From Malus domestica (taxonomy: Eukaryota; Streptophyta; Magnoliopsida; Rosales; Rosaceae), in contig NC_091669.1 of NCBI RefSeq assembly GCF_042453785.1, positions 17,777,001 to 17,841,000 on the forward strand: a stretch of DNA of 64,000 nt, read 5' to 3'. The position numbers and the translations under genes were made by a program. The notes below the pieces were generated by a model. That model had not been told where the DNA came from and did not search any database. It saw only the letters and a program-made list of their open reading frames with translations. Within the stretch, counting starts at the first letter, position 1. Each line of letters starts with the position of its first letter. Shown here in pieces: positions 24,550 to 36,889 of this stretch.

Positions 24550-25362
24550 AGGTGATGCTAGGAAGGTTGTGACATCTCACATCGTTCAGGGGAGTAGATT
24601 CTCTAAGTCTTATATGTATATTCTCATCTCTACCTAGCACGAAGCATTTTGGGAGCTCACTAGCTTCGAGTTCCATCAGAACTCTGAAGTTAAGCGAGTT
24701 CACGCGAGAGCAATCCCCTAATGAATGACCCACTGGGAAGTTCTCATGTGAGTTCCCAGAAACAAAACCGTGAGGGCGTGGTCAAGGCCCAAAGCGTACA
24801 ATATCGTGCTACGGTGGAGTCAAGCCCGGGATGTGGTGGGGGCTCGGGTCGGGATGTGACAATTTGGTATCAGAGCCAATCCCTGGCCGGAAGTGTGCCG
24901 ACGAGGACGTCGGGACCCTAAGGGGGATGAATTGTGACATCCCACATCGTCCAGGGGAGTGGATCCTCTAAGCCTTATATGTATACTCTCATCTCTATCT
25001 AGCACGAGGCATTTTGGGAGCTCACTGGCTTCGGGTTCCATTGGAACTCCGAAGTTAAGCGAGTTCGCGCGAGAGCAATCCCATGATAGATGATCCACCG
25101 AGAGGTTCTCGTGTCAGTTCCCATAAACAAAATCGTGAGGGCGTGGTCAAGACCCAAAGCGAACAATATCGTGCTACGATGTATTTGAGCCCGGGATGTG
25201 GTGAGGGTCCGGGCTGGGATGTGACAAAGACAATATTTTGTAAACCACATGTAAATCAACTCTTTAATGGAGGTGAGACCTACTTGTATTGTGGACCCCA
25301 CATCTGTTAAAAAGATGTTTTATATTTTGTTTAGAAAATGTGGTCTCCTTAGCATTTTTCAA
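24550..25362. mobile_element. Short inverted-repeat MITE interrupted by Cassandra
   Basis: AAAGGTGATGCTAGGA just before Cassandra and AAGACAATATTTTGTAAACC just after it read as one sequence once Cassandra is removed. The reverse complement of about 25330-25362 (AAAAATGCTAAGGAGACCACA) matches that left end. A further related copy of the GGTGATGCTAGA start, followed by ATTTTGTAGACCAC, lies at 25401-25447. The family is unassigned and the ends are approximate. Confidence 0.5.
24568..25226 (+). mobile_element. Complete Cassandra TRIM retrotransposon (5S rRNA-derived LTRs)
   Basis: Two direct LTRs of 294 bp each (24568-24861 and 24933-25226) begin TGTGACATC and end GATGTGACA. Between them are only 71 bases with a tRNA-Met primer site TGGTATCAGAGCC (24865-24877) and a purine tract AAGGGGGATGAA (24920-24931). 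Each LTR holds a segment like 5S rRNA (24668-24750 and 25033-25113), with the A-box AAGTTAAGCGAG and the GACCCACTGGGAAGTTCTC block in the first copy. That set defines Cassandra, which encodes no protein and relies on other elements. The LTRs have equal length but differ at many sites, mostly transitions, so the insertion is not recent. The flanking 5-mers AAGGT and AAGAC match only in part. Confidence 0.95.
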
Positions 25363-26454
25363 AACTATAAAACCAACATGATTTTGCCCTTTATTTATAT
25401 GGTGATGCTAGAGATAATACATTTTCAGACCATATTTTGTAGACCACGTAAGATGGGGTTGATGATTGAATTCCTTATTTAAATCATTAATAAATGAATC
25501 CGGCTGTAAAGTGTCATATTATGTGATTTACAGAATATAGTTTAAAAAGAATAAATATAAAAATTAAATATCAAATTTAAAATATGGCCGCATTCATTTT
25601 TTTTTTTTACAAAGTTGTCGAATAATACACGTACTTATTTTTCGTGTATTATACCCGCTCTGTATTTACTAATTATGGTTTCTCTAGAATTTTCCTTATT
25701 TATATAGTTTATGGGGAGATGAGTGATAGCAACCTTTGTTTTTGGACCTTTCCACTTCTTCAAATAACTGATGTCAATTTTTTGTTGAATATATGCGATA
25801 TTATTTACATTAAAAGGGTGAGAGAGTGGACTAAGCCTCACACTGGGTTACCTATAATAATTTAGTTCAAATTCATCTTTGGTGAGAATCGAACACAAAA
25901 CCTCTTACTTATAAGTGAAGATGAATACCTCTTGACACACCCCGACCCGGGATGTCCACTAGGACTCCGAATCGAGCTGTGTTGGCCGACACCTGGAGGG
26001 TGACGAAGCCATAAAGTATGATGATGTGGAAAATGTGAATACATTCAATCCTAAGAGTGCCTAAATACCAGAATGCGCTAGTGAGCAGGAATGAACCCAC
26101 TTCACACGTGACGTTAAAGCATAAACAAGTACAGTAGAGTAAATTAAGAATCGTACCCTCGAAATAATCTCCAATACTAAGAATCATCACGAATCTTTGA
26201 CAATAAGAAAGCTCAGTTTATAAAACCTAGAGGGTGAAAACAAAACAAGGGTGAGTGGCCCTGGAAATAAAATTTTAATAGAAACCATATAAAATATTAT
26301 AACCCCTCGCTACAACACCTATATAGTTTCCAGAAAATCATAAATATACCACAATGCAACATCTCATCAGCAATATCAATAATCATGTGATTAATAACCC
26401 ATACTAGCACGCAAGTCGGAGTCACCTATAATGACCTGTACGACTTACCCATAA

Positions 26455-26700
26455 CTCATTACATATGCTAACTCATCACATATTTCATCACATATGCTAG
26501 CTCATCACATATGCTAATTCATCACATATCTCATTATATATGCTACCTCATCACATCTTTCATCACATATGCTAGCTCATCATATATCTCATCACATCTG
26601 CTAGCTCATCACATATCTCATCACATATGCTAGCTCATCACATATTTCATCACATATGCTAGCTCATCACATCTTTCATCACATATGCTAGCTCATAAGT
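26455..26700. repeat. Tandem repeat of about 32 bp in the solo LTR
   Basis: Repeated phrases of CATATGCTAGCTCATCACAT followed by ATTTCATCACATATGC-like sequence occur about seven to eight times with small changes (TTT/TCT/TCA). No coding meaning is seen. Confidence 0.8.
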
Positions 26701-27687
26701 CGGAGTCACCTCTAGTGACATGTACGACTTATCCATGGCTCAATAAGTATACCTGCACACGAGTCGGAACCACCTAAAGTGGTCTGTAAGACAGAACTGA
26801 GTATAAATAAATACGCCCAAGTGCTACGATCACGTGAAAACTGTGCGAATAATCACGGGTCACCTACGAGTCGGAACCACCTATAGTGGTCTGTACGACA
26901 GGATTGTGCACCTACCTTGGATCCAAGGTGAGCGTAAGGTGCAGGAGGTAAACATCACATGAAGGACTATGCCCTGGCCATGGATAGGAGCACTAACACC
27001 AGAGTGCAAGTTTATGAGCTCTCAATGCATCTCAACATAACATGTACGATTCATGGGCAACCCGTACGACAGTGTCGAGGTTGCTTAAAACATAATATAG
27101 TCATGCCATAACTCCATCATTTCAACTAATACCATAAACTCACCTGAACTTACCTTGTTGTCCTGTGTTCACCTTTGCACTTCAAGCGTTCACAATAATT
27201 ATGCACAGGTAATATATATATAGATAAACCATGATGCAATCTAGTACTCAACCATGTTATAGCATTTTCAATTATACATATATATATATATATATATGGC
27301 ATAAAAATGCATAAGTTGTAATGCCCTACTCTTGAGGTATTTATTTTCTGGAATAATTATCGGTGATAAGCCCAACTAGACACTAGTTTAATTAACTATC
27401 ATTAATTACGTTTCCTTACTTCAAATTCTTGATTCTTCACACATTGATTTATGACTAACATTTAACCACTAATTCATAAGGTTAAATCTCAAATTTTCCA
27501 CTAATGTCCCTCACATTACTCAATTCCATAAATAAGGCTATTGTCTCAATTATTTAGTCTCATTTATTGTATGGCTACATCTAACATCTCGTTAGACTGC
27601 CTACGTACCCTAAATAGGGATCAAGCCATTCGTAGTTCACAATAATTACTTTAAAGCATTCACAGTAATCGTAAGCAATAATCAATT

Positions 27688-27692
<5 letters not shown>

Positions 27693-27738
<46 letters not shown>
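27693..27738. repeat. CA microsatellite
   Basis: An AC dinucleotide run of about 22 units inside the solo LTR, flanked by short TATA runs. Confidence 0.85.
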
Positions 27739-27743
<5 letters not shown>

Positions 27744-29231
27744 ATATACGATAGAAAGGAAAAGACCCACTCACCTGAGGTCCGCGCTACGACTTCCTAG
27801 CACGCATATCGAGACATCACGAACCATCGTCGCCTATAACCAATTATCAATCACATCTCAAAGTTCTGACGGATAAAAATACATAATTTACGTAAAACAC
27901 ACCCCTAAGATTTGATCCGGAAGATCCGCATCACGGATTTCTGATTCGTTATTTCCAAAGATACACATTATGCTTCTAGAACAACATCCTAAAACTTCAT
28001 TACGATCCAACGGTCTGATTTCCGCCAATTGCCAAAAACCAAGTGGCAGTCAACATTTTATTTTATGAACTTACAAATCCAATTCGGGAAGATCCATTCA
28101 TCGGATTCCTAATCCATAAGTTTCTATGGTCCTTAAATATTATGTACTATAATGTATTAAAATTTGGTGACGATCTAACGGTCGGATAGTCGATTCATAG
28201 CTTTACCAACGTATCTTAATGAATTTAGGTCCAAACGATCAACCTATGATATTCAATCACCAAAACTGAACTCAAGACATCTAATTTAGCCTAAGAATAA
28301 TATCGACGGTCCCCTGGCTACATGCCACCGTGAGTAGCGGTCGGCCGCCCCTACTCGCCAGAAAATCCAACTATTTCCAAAAATTACCAAAATTTACAAG
28401 AATGAAGATCTCAATGAGTGGAACAACTTTCATACCTGTAACTAAAGCCAATTTTTCCAAGAAAAGCCTCAATGTTTCCAAAACCCGTCGGAAACCCTTG
28501 AATTTGGGTGTTCTTGATTCGACTCCAAAGCAACTTTGATGCTCCAATCAATGAGCTTTATTCTAGACCTCAAGGAGAGTCTAATGGTGGTAGTAATTGG
28601 ATAAAATCATTTCAGATTTGGAGGATCGAAGACACGGATTCATCATGCCCATGGGTACAGTTTTCATCAAATCAAAGCCAAACTCCATAAATTTTGGGTT
28701 GTAATTGGTAGAGGAAAGGTCATGGAGTGTTTCCTAAGTGTTAATTTGACATGAATCGCCGGAAAATGGGTGAAAATTGGCCGGAATAACCCCGGCCGAA
28801 CGGGTTGGGTGATATGGGTACACGGGTTCAAAAAAGGAAGAGGGGAGATTGGTTCCCTCCTTTCCCTCCTTAATCTCTTTTCTCATTGGTTGCTTGGTCC
28901 TTAGTTCCCTTTTATTTGATTGATCCCTTGTACCTTAATTTAATTGGTCCTCATCCCACAAAATGGGAATTCAAATAATTTATAACTAATCTTTTAATAA
29001 CCCAAAATCAAACGTCTGTAATTATACCGTTATAATTCGGACTCGCAAATGGCTTTCGCCTATACGTTCGTACCAATGAATACTACGAGGATATGCTAAA
29101 AGAATAAATCATACGTCTCGATATACGTTGGTCAACGTAAGTCAATACCCTCGCCTCTCAGGGCATTTTCGTAATTTCATACCTTTAAAATTTATAAAAT
29201 TCTAGAACTAGTGACGGGTTGTTACACCTCT

Positions 29232-29967
29232 AAACCGTAACACTAATGATGAAAGACAATAACATTAATGCCTTTGATTCTTGTCCTCTTAATAAAATTT
29301 AAAAAAAAATGGTTTCTTTCATGTTAGGCAAATCATTTCAACGGTATTTTAACATTCGTGTCATATTTCCATAGTATATATTTTACTACTGGTTCCTAAA
29401 TGGTAATGCTGATTTTCAGTTGAAATATGCGAAGCTTGGCTTCGTATTTAGGATATTTTGGGCACTTACGTATGATTAGTTGTTTCTTTTAGCTTGATTT
29501 GAATTTGACATCGTACAAATAAGACCTAATCTTGGCGCTTGGCTTGCCATCCAAACTCAGACAGGTGAACTCTTTCAAGCAAATACATATTTGATGACGG
29601 TTTGTACTCGAATGGATAGAAGGGTATACACAGTGGCGAAACTGGGCTACAAAAAGCGTATTGTTCCAAAATCCTCAAATTTTGATAGACCGTTCTGAAA
29701 AGAGAATGGAATGTTTAGTTGGGAAAAGTTGTGGAGAGGAACCAATCTGCCAGCAACTCATAACTTGGCAATGTTTCTTGAATATACTACCGACTCCTTT
29801 TAAATATATTTAAATATATCGATCGAACAACCCAAAACACCGCCGGATTTAGGGTGCTCTTCTAAAGAATTACATCACACAGGAAGACAGGGAGCGAAAA
29901 CGAATAAGAACGCCGAGAACACAACGATCTTTGATTTCGGAAACAAGCTGCTTGTTGAACCCTTTTC
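29232..29967. other. Intergenic and 3' UTR region of the phosphofructokinase gene
   Basis: No gene is supported. The part nearest 29967 should be the 3' UTR and polyadenylation region of the minus-strand phosphofructokinase gene. Confidence 0.35.
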
Positions 29968-32900
29968 CTATTCCTTCGGTAAAGACACTGAAGTTGCTTC
30001 AGTATGGTTTTCCCCAACTATCAGTTGGGCTTTTGTTTCCTCTTCCTTTTCCTCTTTCTTCATTGCTTCGACCTCTTTCAGGTCCAAGAAGCTCGGCTGA
30101 TTGGTTGACGACAGTAACCGTGCCCACATTCTGTCAGTGATCACAACCTTGTTCTGCCTCTCGGTCACCCGCTGCGCATGAAAGAACAATCAACTTGAGC
30201 ATACAACTCAATCCCAAGAATGGCAATTTATGGCAGTATCCCAAAATGAAAGTGCTCTGGTATCCCCAATAATGTAACATCGATATTTTGCCTACGTTCT
30301 TGTATCACTTGCTTCATCGTATTGCCTATTAGCTTTTAAAGGGGAATGTAACATGCCAGAGTTTCCCCACTTCTGAATCATATGCTTCCCTTCTTTTACT
30401 GAGATAACTAATTAAACCAAGAGTAACTTTAACTTACACGGAATGGAATGTAAGCATGCCTCCCGTTAACAGGGCCGACAGTGAAGCCTGTGTATCCAGC
30501 CATCGCACCATGAATGGCACTGTGAGCAAGGAGGGTGCAATATACATTATCAGATGCATTACTTGGAATCGCACGGATCATGTAAGTAGGATCTGTAAGA
30601 AATGCACAACAGTTGTTAGGTTATGTAAGTTGTTCCATCAGGCTGTACGACAAACATCCGTAGAATCAGACAATAAACGGGTAATACTTAAAAATCCGAA
30701 AAGAGGCAATGATTCAGTATAACAAACCTATATATTTGAGATTTATAGCCATATTTCTCTGTTTCGAGAAGTGGTCCTACAAGAACATAATCAAAACCAA
30801 TACAAATGGTAAGAAGTGGCATACCCACGGTCAAGTCACCTAAAAATGTTAGGGATAAACAACAGCATATGATGTCAACGTCATCAAACAAGTAGGCTAC
30901 ATTGCTTGTAACTACATTGTTTGCTTAAGATTAAAAGCATTTGGCTGCTTGACAGAGTCTTCTTGAGTCCCCCGCCTCGTTTTCTAATGGGCAGTAATAT
31001 CAAAAGGAAAAAAGGTTATCGTACATCCCAACCCTATTCCAGAATGGACATGCTTACAACAGCGAAAGGTGTAATAAACAGACAACCACACTAATGAGGG
31101 CAGGGCTAACAAGATTTCTAACATCAGGCATAGAAATAACGCTGGCATCTTACCCTGATATTTTGAGATAACCAGAGACCAACATCTTGGAGAAGCTTAT
31201 TTCCAGAAGCATCCTGTTGGTTCATGCTTTCAGCAAGAAGCTCTTGTCCTGCACCTTCAGCCATTACTATAACCAGGTGACCATCCTCCTTCAGTCTTCT
31301 TTCAATGTATTCATAAAGTCCGCCTGGTCCTTCCAGATAAAAAGGTGACTCTGGAATCAGACAGCAGTCGACGTCTCGGCTACCAAGAGTAGCATACATT
31401 GCTATGAAACCTGCGTGACAAGAGATTATCAGAATAAGAACTACATAACAGTGACTGTTCTACCCCACAGTTAGTCTCGTCAATGGATGCACATCGTCAA
31501 CGACCCAATATATACTAAAGGATATCTAGTCAAAACGCAGAGGGCACAATTATTACACATGGTCAGGGAGAATCAAATTAACTGGAGAAATAAGATAGCA
31601 TCAAGTGACATAATAACATCACATCGGAAGCCTATTTTCACATTATCTTCCTAAGATTATAGAGGAATGACACTTTACCACTGTAGCGGCCCATTAACTT
31701 GACGAAGCCAATACCATTCTCAACGCTTTCTGCTTCAACATGAGCTGCATTAATGGCTCGTTGAGCCTCCTCAACAGCAGTGTCAAAACCAAAAGACCTG
31801 TCTATAACCTAAATAAAAGCAATTATGGAACCCAAAATTAAGACACTGCTTCCAAGAGTGTGCTAGATTTAGATCAAATACATAAGACGAGCAATGCACG
31901 GGATAAGGGGTACCGGAATGTCATTATCGATGGTTTTGGGAATTCCTGCCACCACTACTTTGAGGCCACGCCTCCTGATTTCCTGCATTGAATAATGGCA
32001 AGTAAATAACAAAATATTGGGCTCAACTTACTTATAATTTCATCCCATATTGTTGCCCAAAACTCTCAAGATTGTTGAATCTTCCAAATTCCTTGTGCCT
32101 GGGTAGCAATGGAGATGAATGCTAGTATGGCCCCATCAAACGGAATTACCTCAAAAATCACCGAAGCTCCTTTCTGAGTTCCATCTCCTCCAATTACATA
32201 AACCTGACGTGCACAAACATAGTTAGTCTATGCACAGAATTTGTTTGAAGAAAGAAAAGGCAACATAAAATGAAATCTGAAAATCTAGAGTAACATAAGA
32301 CAAGATCAACCTGATTAATTCCTCTGTCCTGGATGCTGTCCACAATCTTTGAGGTAACATGCCCACCTCGCGAGGTTCCAAGGATGGTGCCACCTCGTTT
32401 ATGGATGTCATTCACAACCTTCGGTGTTAAGGGGATTGTATTTCTGGCATAAAACCCTCTATATCCACCCTACATGGAGAAAATTACTTCCTTAGTTCAT
32501 GACATTGTTCAACTGTATGATAAAGATTATCATTGAATTGAGGGCCAAATTATCCACCAACAGGCCTAAAAGAAACCCACCATTATGCTGCAATAAAATT
32601 ATAGTCTGTTATATTTACCTCATGTAGAATGAAAGCAAGGGAACAAAAAAGGTTCGGTTAACTTTTTATTCATGCACATTTACACAATTTATTCTCCTAT
32701 TTTGCAATATGAAGATGGAGATTTAAAATGTCTTTTGAGTATATGTCAAAATGCCTTACCTCTATTCCGAGAATTCTTCTGACACCATACATGTGGTACA
32801 GACCGCATACTATTTCCCTAATAACTGTATTCAGTCCTGGACAGAGACCACCACATGTCACAATGCACGCATGCACATCATTTGACTCGAAATACACCTG

Positions 32901-34579
32901 AGAAATATCCAATTGCATGTGATTTGTCTGGAATACATAACACAAGGACGATAAATACAGGGGAAATATTAGGAATGTAAAACCTTCTGACGTGGTCCAG
33001 AGCGTCGAAAGTGTGTCCCCCTTGGACTATCCTTATGAACAACAATCTATACAAAGCAAAACATTATAGAATTAGAGAACCTGAAGTTGTAACATATAGA
33101 AATGTTCATATCAGTACGAATTTGAGCAAAAAACAAATGCATTATTAGTAGAGCAAGAACTGTATATTACTCACCTTTTGAGCAACGGTATCATCTGCAT
33201 TAACGAAATACTGCCTGGCCAAAGCAAGATCAATTTTGTGAATTGTAAGATCACAGCAAAATGAGTCGAACGAAACACAATTGCAGTGAATGTGAAGCAA
33301 AGGAGCTGAAAGAGTCAAACTTACTTAACAACCGAATAGGACGGATTGTCTTGTAATGGATTGGGATATGTCTGCGAGATGCCATAAAACATATAAAACT
33401 GCGCGTTAGATTTCGTTTCCCCTTGCAGCAAAACAATCCAGTTAGAATTACAGAGAACTAATTCACCCCTCAAAGCACTCTTAGCAAAGCACAATTGTTA
33501 CAAACACAAAAACTATAGAATTTGTTTTTCATGGATAATTAAGGGACTGTTTGGGACTCTTCTGCTCGCTTTTACTAGAAGTTCTTTTATTAAAAACACG
33601 CAGAAATATTCATTTCAAATCCAAGTGCTTCCTCGAATAGCAGTTGGAAGTGCTTGACGAAAAGCCGCTTCTCCAAAAAGCATTTCTACAACCCATAAAC
33701 ACTTGAAAGTTTTTCTCCATACGTAATCAGAAGCACTTCTGGTTGGCAGAAACCGCTTCTAACTCTTCCAGAGGCACTCCAAACAGGCCCTAAAGGTCAT
33801 CACTTTTTTTCATTGAATCAAATCTAAAACAAATAATGTTAGTCGTAACAATTTACCATATCCACTGGGCGCAAAATACCAAAAACAATTAAAAATTAAA
33901 AGAAAAGCCACCACAATTCTGGTTACTGAAGAAACAACTAAAAGCTCAAGAAACTAATTATATGGAAATCAGATTACTTAAAACTTAAAACGCAACTTAA
34001 ACAAGTCCCAGAAACAACAAAAGAACAAATCGAAAGCTTTTTCGTGATGGATCCAGTCCTCCCAAAACGCTGCGTTTCACTCACCACCTAAAAGCAGCCG
34101 GCACTACAACACCGAACATGCGAAACACCAACCAGAAGAAGATCGCATGTTTTTAGCAGCTACAATTATTAAATTCTTTTTTTTTCCGAATTAAAAAAAA
34201 AAAATCAGAGTCTGCAAGTATGTGGCATATAACACTGTAACACTGATATTCCGATTAACTTTTTACCGATCAGCCAAACAAAGCCTTAGGAAATAGAGAA
34301 GTAGGGGAGAGAGAGAGTTACGGGGAGATCGGGGATGTAATCAACTAAGTGAGGAACATCTTCGAGGACGTAGCCACCGGGGCCGGTGGCGATTTTGAGC
34401 TCGGAGTTGTCGGAAATTGCCATGCTGCCACTGGAGCGGCCGTTCACTCGGGGAGTGGAGGGGCTGGAGGTGGGAGGGGAAGACGAGAAGTAGCGAGGGT
34501 GATCGGGAGTCGCAGGGTAAGAGTTACTAGGGTCGAAGCAGCGGAACCTGGGCCTAGAAATGGAAGCGGAGCTGGCCAT
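29968..34579 (-). CDS. ATP-dependent 6-phosphofructokinase (plant PFK, cytosolic PFK3/6/7-like)
   Basis: Thirteen exons join in frame to 540 residues: 34579-34322, 33371-33325, 33214-33175, 33046-32984, 32897-32760, 32469-32311, 32203-32150, 31982-31914, 31808-31679, 31410-31154, 30776-30728, 30592-30438, 30171-29968. The enzyme phosphorylates fructose 6-phosphate to fructose 1,6-bisphosphate, a control step of glycolysis. Visible motifs are GGLCPG (152-157), GTSRGG (213-218), GGDGTQ (240-245), the catalytic PKTIDND block (268-274), MGRYSG (315-320) and PESPF. Family similarity is closest to the cytosolic PFK3/6/7 group, but about 60 Ser/Pro/Arg-rich residues precede the conserved [11 protein letters not shown]; this could be a plastid transit peptide or a disordered extension. 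Intron 1 holds a Tourist-like MITE. Confidence 0.95.
33543..33790. mobile_element. Tourist-like MITE in phosphofructokinase intron 1
   Basis: The ends GGGACTGTTTGG and (reverse complement of the right end) GGGCCTGTTTGG are inverted repeats, flanked by TAA on both sides (33540-33542 and 33791-33793). The 248-bp size and 3-bp duplication fit PIF/Harbinger MITEs. A truncated relative appears near 45181-45265 (AAAAGCACTTCTACGA). It lies well inside the intron, away from the splice sites. Confidence 0.75.
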
Positions 34580-34997
34580 ATCTCCAGATTCGGGACTAGT
34601 ACTAAAAAGGCAAGAGACTGCACCGCGTATTTGTAGCCGTTGATGACGATTAATCGGACAGCTCCCACGTATTGACTTGGAAAATTTACTTTTCTGATTT
34701 CATTTTTTAAATGTGAATTTCTTGGGCGAGAATTTAGAACAGCTTCAAAGATTTTTTGAGAATGTATTGAATTATTTCTACGTACAAGGATGGGTTTGTC
34801 AATACACAATGCACATCTTTGTGATGAGGGTATTATTGTGTTATTGGTTTGATATGTCATGGTGGTGTTAAACGCGTTCCACCCAAGTCAGCCACTTTCT
34901 TTCTTAGAGCAATTCCAGCGGGGACAAAATGTCTCAGCCCTCAGTCCAAAAAACGTGCCGGGTCTCTGTCAATCAAGTCCACCCCATGAAATGAACT

Positions 34998-35052
34998 GGT
35001 ACCCAGCCCGAGCTGGGCAAGAGCCCAGCCCGAGCTGGGCAAGAGCCCAGCC
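34998..35052. repeat. Direct repeat near the left end of the PIF/Harbinger element
   Basis: AGCCCGAGCTGGGCAAG occurs twice in tandem (about 24-bp period), followed by a third partial AGCCCAGCCC. Its half-sites AGCCCGAGCTGGGC are near-palindromic. Confidence 0.65.
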
Positions 35053-35204
35053 CAAAAGAGACTGAGACAGAAGCCGGGGAGGAAGCCTGGCGCGTGCGCT
35101 TCACGCAGCCGTGGCGCGAGTGCCTGACAAGCTTTCAGAGGCCGGGCCCGCGTGCAGGCGCTGTTAGTTCCACCCCCCGAGTTTGTGACGTGGCTCCCTC
35201 TCTG

Positions 35205-35440
35205 CCGTTGGATTTCCAACGGCTAGTTTTCTAGACCGTTGGATTTCCAACGGTAAAAAAAATTTAAATTTTACTTTTAAAATAGACCGTCGGATCAAAG
35301 ATCAACGGTCCACGTTTTTTTTACAAAAAGTAAAAAAAAAAAAAAAAAAAAAGGGCCCGATGGTCAGAAATATGACCGTTGGCCACGTGGCAACTCCCTA
35401 GCTCTTGGATTTGAATATTTTTCAAATCCAACGGTCCAGA
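35205..35440. repeat. Cluster of inverted CCGTTGGATTT motifs, left subterminal
   Basis: CCGTTGGATTTCCAACGG occurs in near-perfect palindromic form at about 35205-35222 and again at 35237-35254, with further single or inverted copies (ATCAACGGTCC, GACCGTTGG, AAATCCAACGGTCC). Such subterminal motif clusters often bind the transposase. Confidence 0.65.
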
Positions 35441-35517
35441 TTAATTAACTATATTAAAATTCATTAAAAATTATTAAAAAAATACAGAAAATTTTGAAAA
35501 ATGTTAATTTTTTTTCC

Positions 35518-35525
35518 TATAAATA
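35518..35525 (+). promoter_or_regulatory. TATA box of the Myb-like element gene
   Basis: TATAAATA lies about 90 bases before the first conserved codons of the Myb/SANT-like gene and inside the left end of the transposon. Confidence 0.5.
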
Positions 35526-35614
35526 CCTAACCCTCATCTTCTACCTTTACACCACATTCCAATATTTTCTACACTTTCTATACTATCTACATTTCAATAT
35601 TTTCTACACTTTAA

Positions 35615-36868
35615 GAGAAAAAAATATCTTCGTGGAAGCTCATTGAAGATGTTACGTTGTGTGAATGTTGGGTTCACACTACTCATGATCCGATTACGGG
35701 TAATGAGATGGATAAGCGAGAAATGTGGAGTAAAATTACGAAAGCGTTTTGTGATGTACATGGAGAAAACGCCAGAACTAGTCAAGGTCTTCAAGGTCGT
35801 TGGAAAAAACTCAACGCATCCTTTACTTGTTGGAAAAACGCCATCTCTCATGCTTCCGGTAACCTCCGTAGTGGGACAAGTTTAGCGGATCAGGTGACAA
35901 TATTTTTATTTATTTATATGCATTCCACTCACATTAATATTTTGATTTATTTAATTTCGTATGTAATTTTTATGTTATTTCTTATGTAATTTTTATTTAA
36001 TTTCTTATGTCATTTTTATTTAATTTCTTATGTCATTTTTATGTAATTTATATGCATTCCACCCGTATTAATATTTTGAATTTATTTATTTGTGTTACAC
36101 CCGCATTTTTTAACACTATGTTATCCCACATTTTTATAGACACTACAAGCTCAAGCATTCTACAATTCAAAGAACGGGAACAAATCATTCACTAGATGGG
36201 AATGTTGGCAAATTGTCAAAGATTGCCCTAAATACAAAATTGTCGCAACTGGTCCAGAAGTTGTCATGCACGGTATGGGTCTACATAGTTCTCCAGAACC
36301 AAACATGGCCAAACAAGAAGCCGACACATTTCAAGACACGGAAGGGATGCCTGAACAAGTGCCCGAGACCCAACCGACTCGTCAGTCCCTCAGGCCCGTA
36401 GGTAAAAAGGCGTCAAAGAAAAAAGGTAGTTCTTCCAAGAATGACTACACTAAATATATGGAGGAACTTACTCGCCAAGGTGAACTGAACATGGCACGAG
36501 AAAAGGTTAGAGATGAGGAAAAAGTTGCTGCTATGGCAGCAATATTAGCAGCTACTGAGGCCCGTGATGCGGCGGCTGAGAGACAAAGAGAAGTAGTTAA
36601 TCGAGAGAACGAGCTGGTTAGAGAAGCACTTCATCGAGAAAATGAATTGCTTCGAGAAGAAAGGATGGCTCAAGCAGATCGTGACACTATGAGCAAGTCT
36701 CTAGTAGGACTGTCTCCGAATTCTAAATATTTTTGGACATCGGAAAAAAGAGATGTCATGCGAAGAAGGCGTGCAAGAGATGCGGAAACAAGTCAAGGGG
36801 GTTCTAGCAACTTTTGTGACAACCAAGATCCTCGCTTCACATATCCTAACTCGAGAGACTTTGTATAA
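35615..36868 (+). CDS. Myb/SANT-like accessory protein of the PIF/Harbinger element, start codon not seen
   Basis: Two exons, about 35615-35893 and 36140-36868, give roughly 335 residues ending in TAA. The first holds the trihelix/SANT-like fold found beside Harbinger transposases (WKLIEDVTLCECWVHTT, then MWSKITKAF, LQGRWKKLNASFTCW). The second continues with FTRWECWQIVKDCPKY, then a Lys-rich basic patch and a long charged helix (about MAREKVRDEEKVAAMAAILA). In rice and fish relatives this protein helps the transposase enter the nucleus and bind DNA. An in-frame TAA stands directly before the first codons at 35612-35614, and no in-frame ATG precedes the domain. The original start may have mutated, or an upstream exon or non-AUG start is used. 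Confidence 0.8.
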
Positions 36869-36889
36869 TTTTTATGTATTTTTTATGTT

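Larger units (their letters stand above)
25933..29226. mobile_element. Long solo LTR (3.3 kb) with perfect 5-bp target duplication
   Basis: It begins TGACACACCCCGACCC and ends GTGACGGGTTGTTACA, so it has TG...CA ends within inverted terminal sequence. CCTCT flanks both sides (25928-25932 and 29227-29231). No internal retrotransposon genes, second LTR or primer site is present, so it is a solo LTR left by recombination. It contains a tandem array at 26455-26700, a CA microsatellite at 27693-27736 and several palindromic units of the type GTCGGAACCACCTATAGTGG. The direction is unclear; the reverse complement TGTAACAACCCGTCAC would be a usual plant Ty3 LTR start. Confidence 0.85.

Noticed and set aside
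24668-25113. 5S rRNA genes
   Set aside because: The matches are partial, diverged and placed at the same spot in both LTRs of a Cassandra element; they are not stand-alone 5S genes.
24491-25310. Open frames on both strands in the Cassandra LTRs
   Set aside because: They repeat with the LTRs and overlap the 5S-derived segment. Cassandra encodes no protein.
26455-26700. CRISPR-like array
   Set aside because: The units are contiguous tandem copies without unique spacers, in a plant solo LTR.
28330-28690. Two 60-69 codon frames in the 3.3-kb solo LTR
   Set aside because: They are not matched by frames in the sister LTR at 40207 and show no motifs.
34941-35219. 92-codon minus-strand frame near the PIF/Harbinger left end
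   Set aside because: It reads through the short direct repeats and palindromes of the subterminal region and matches nothing known.
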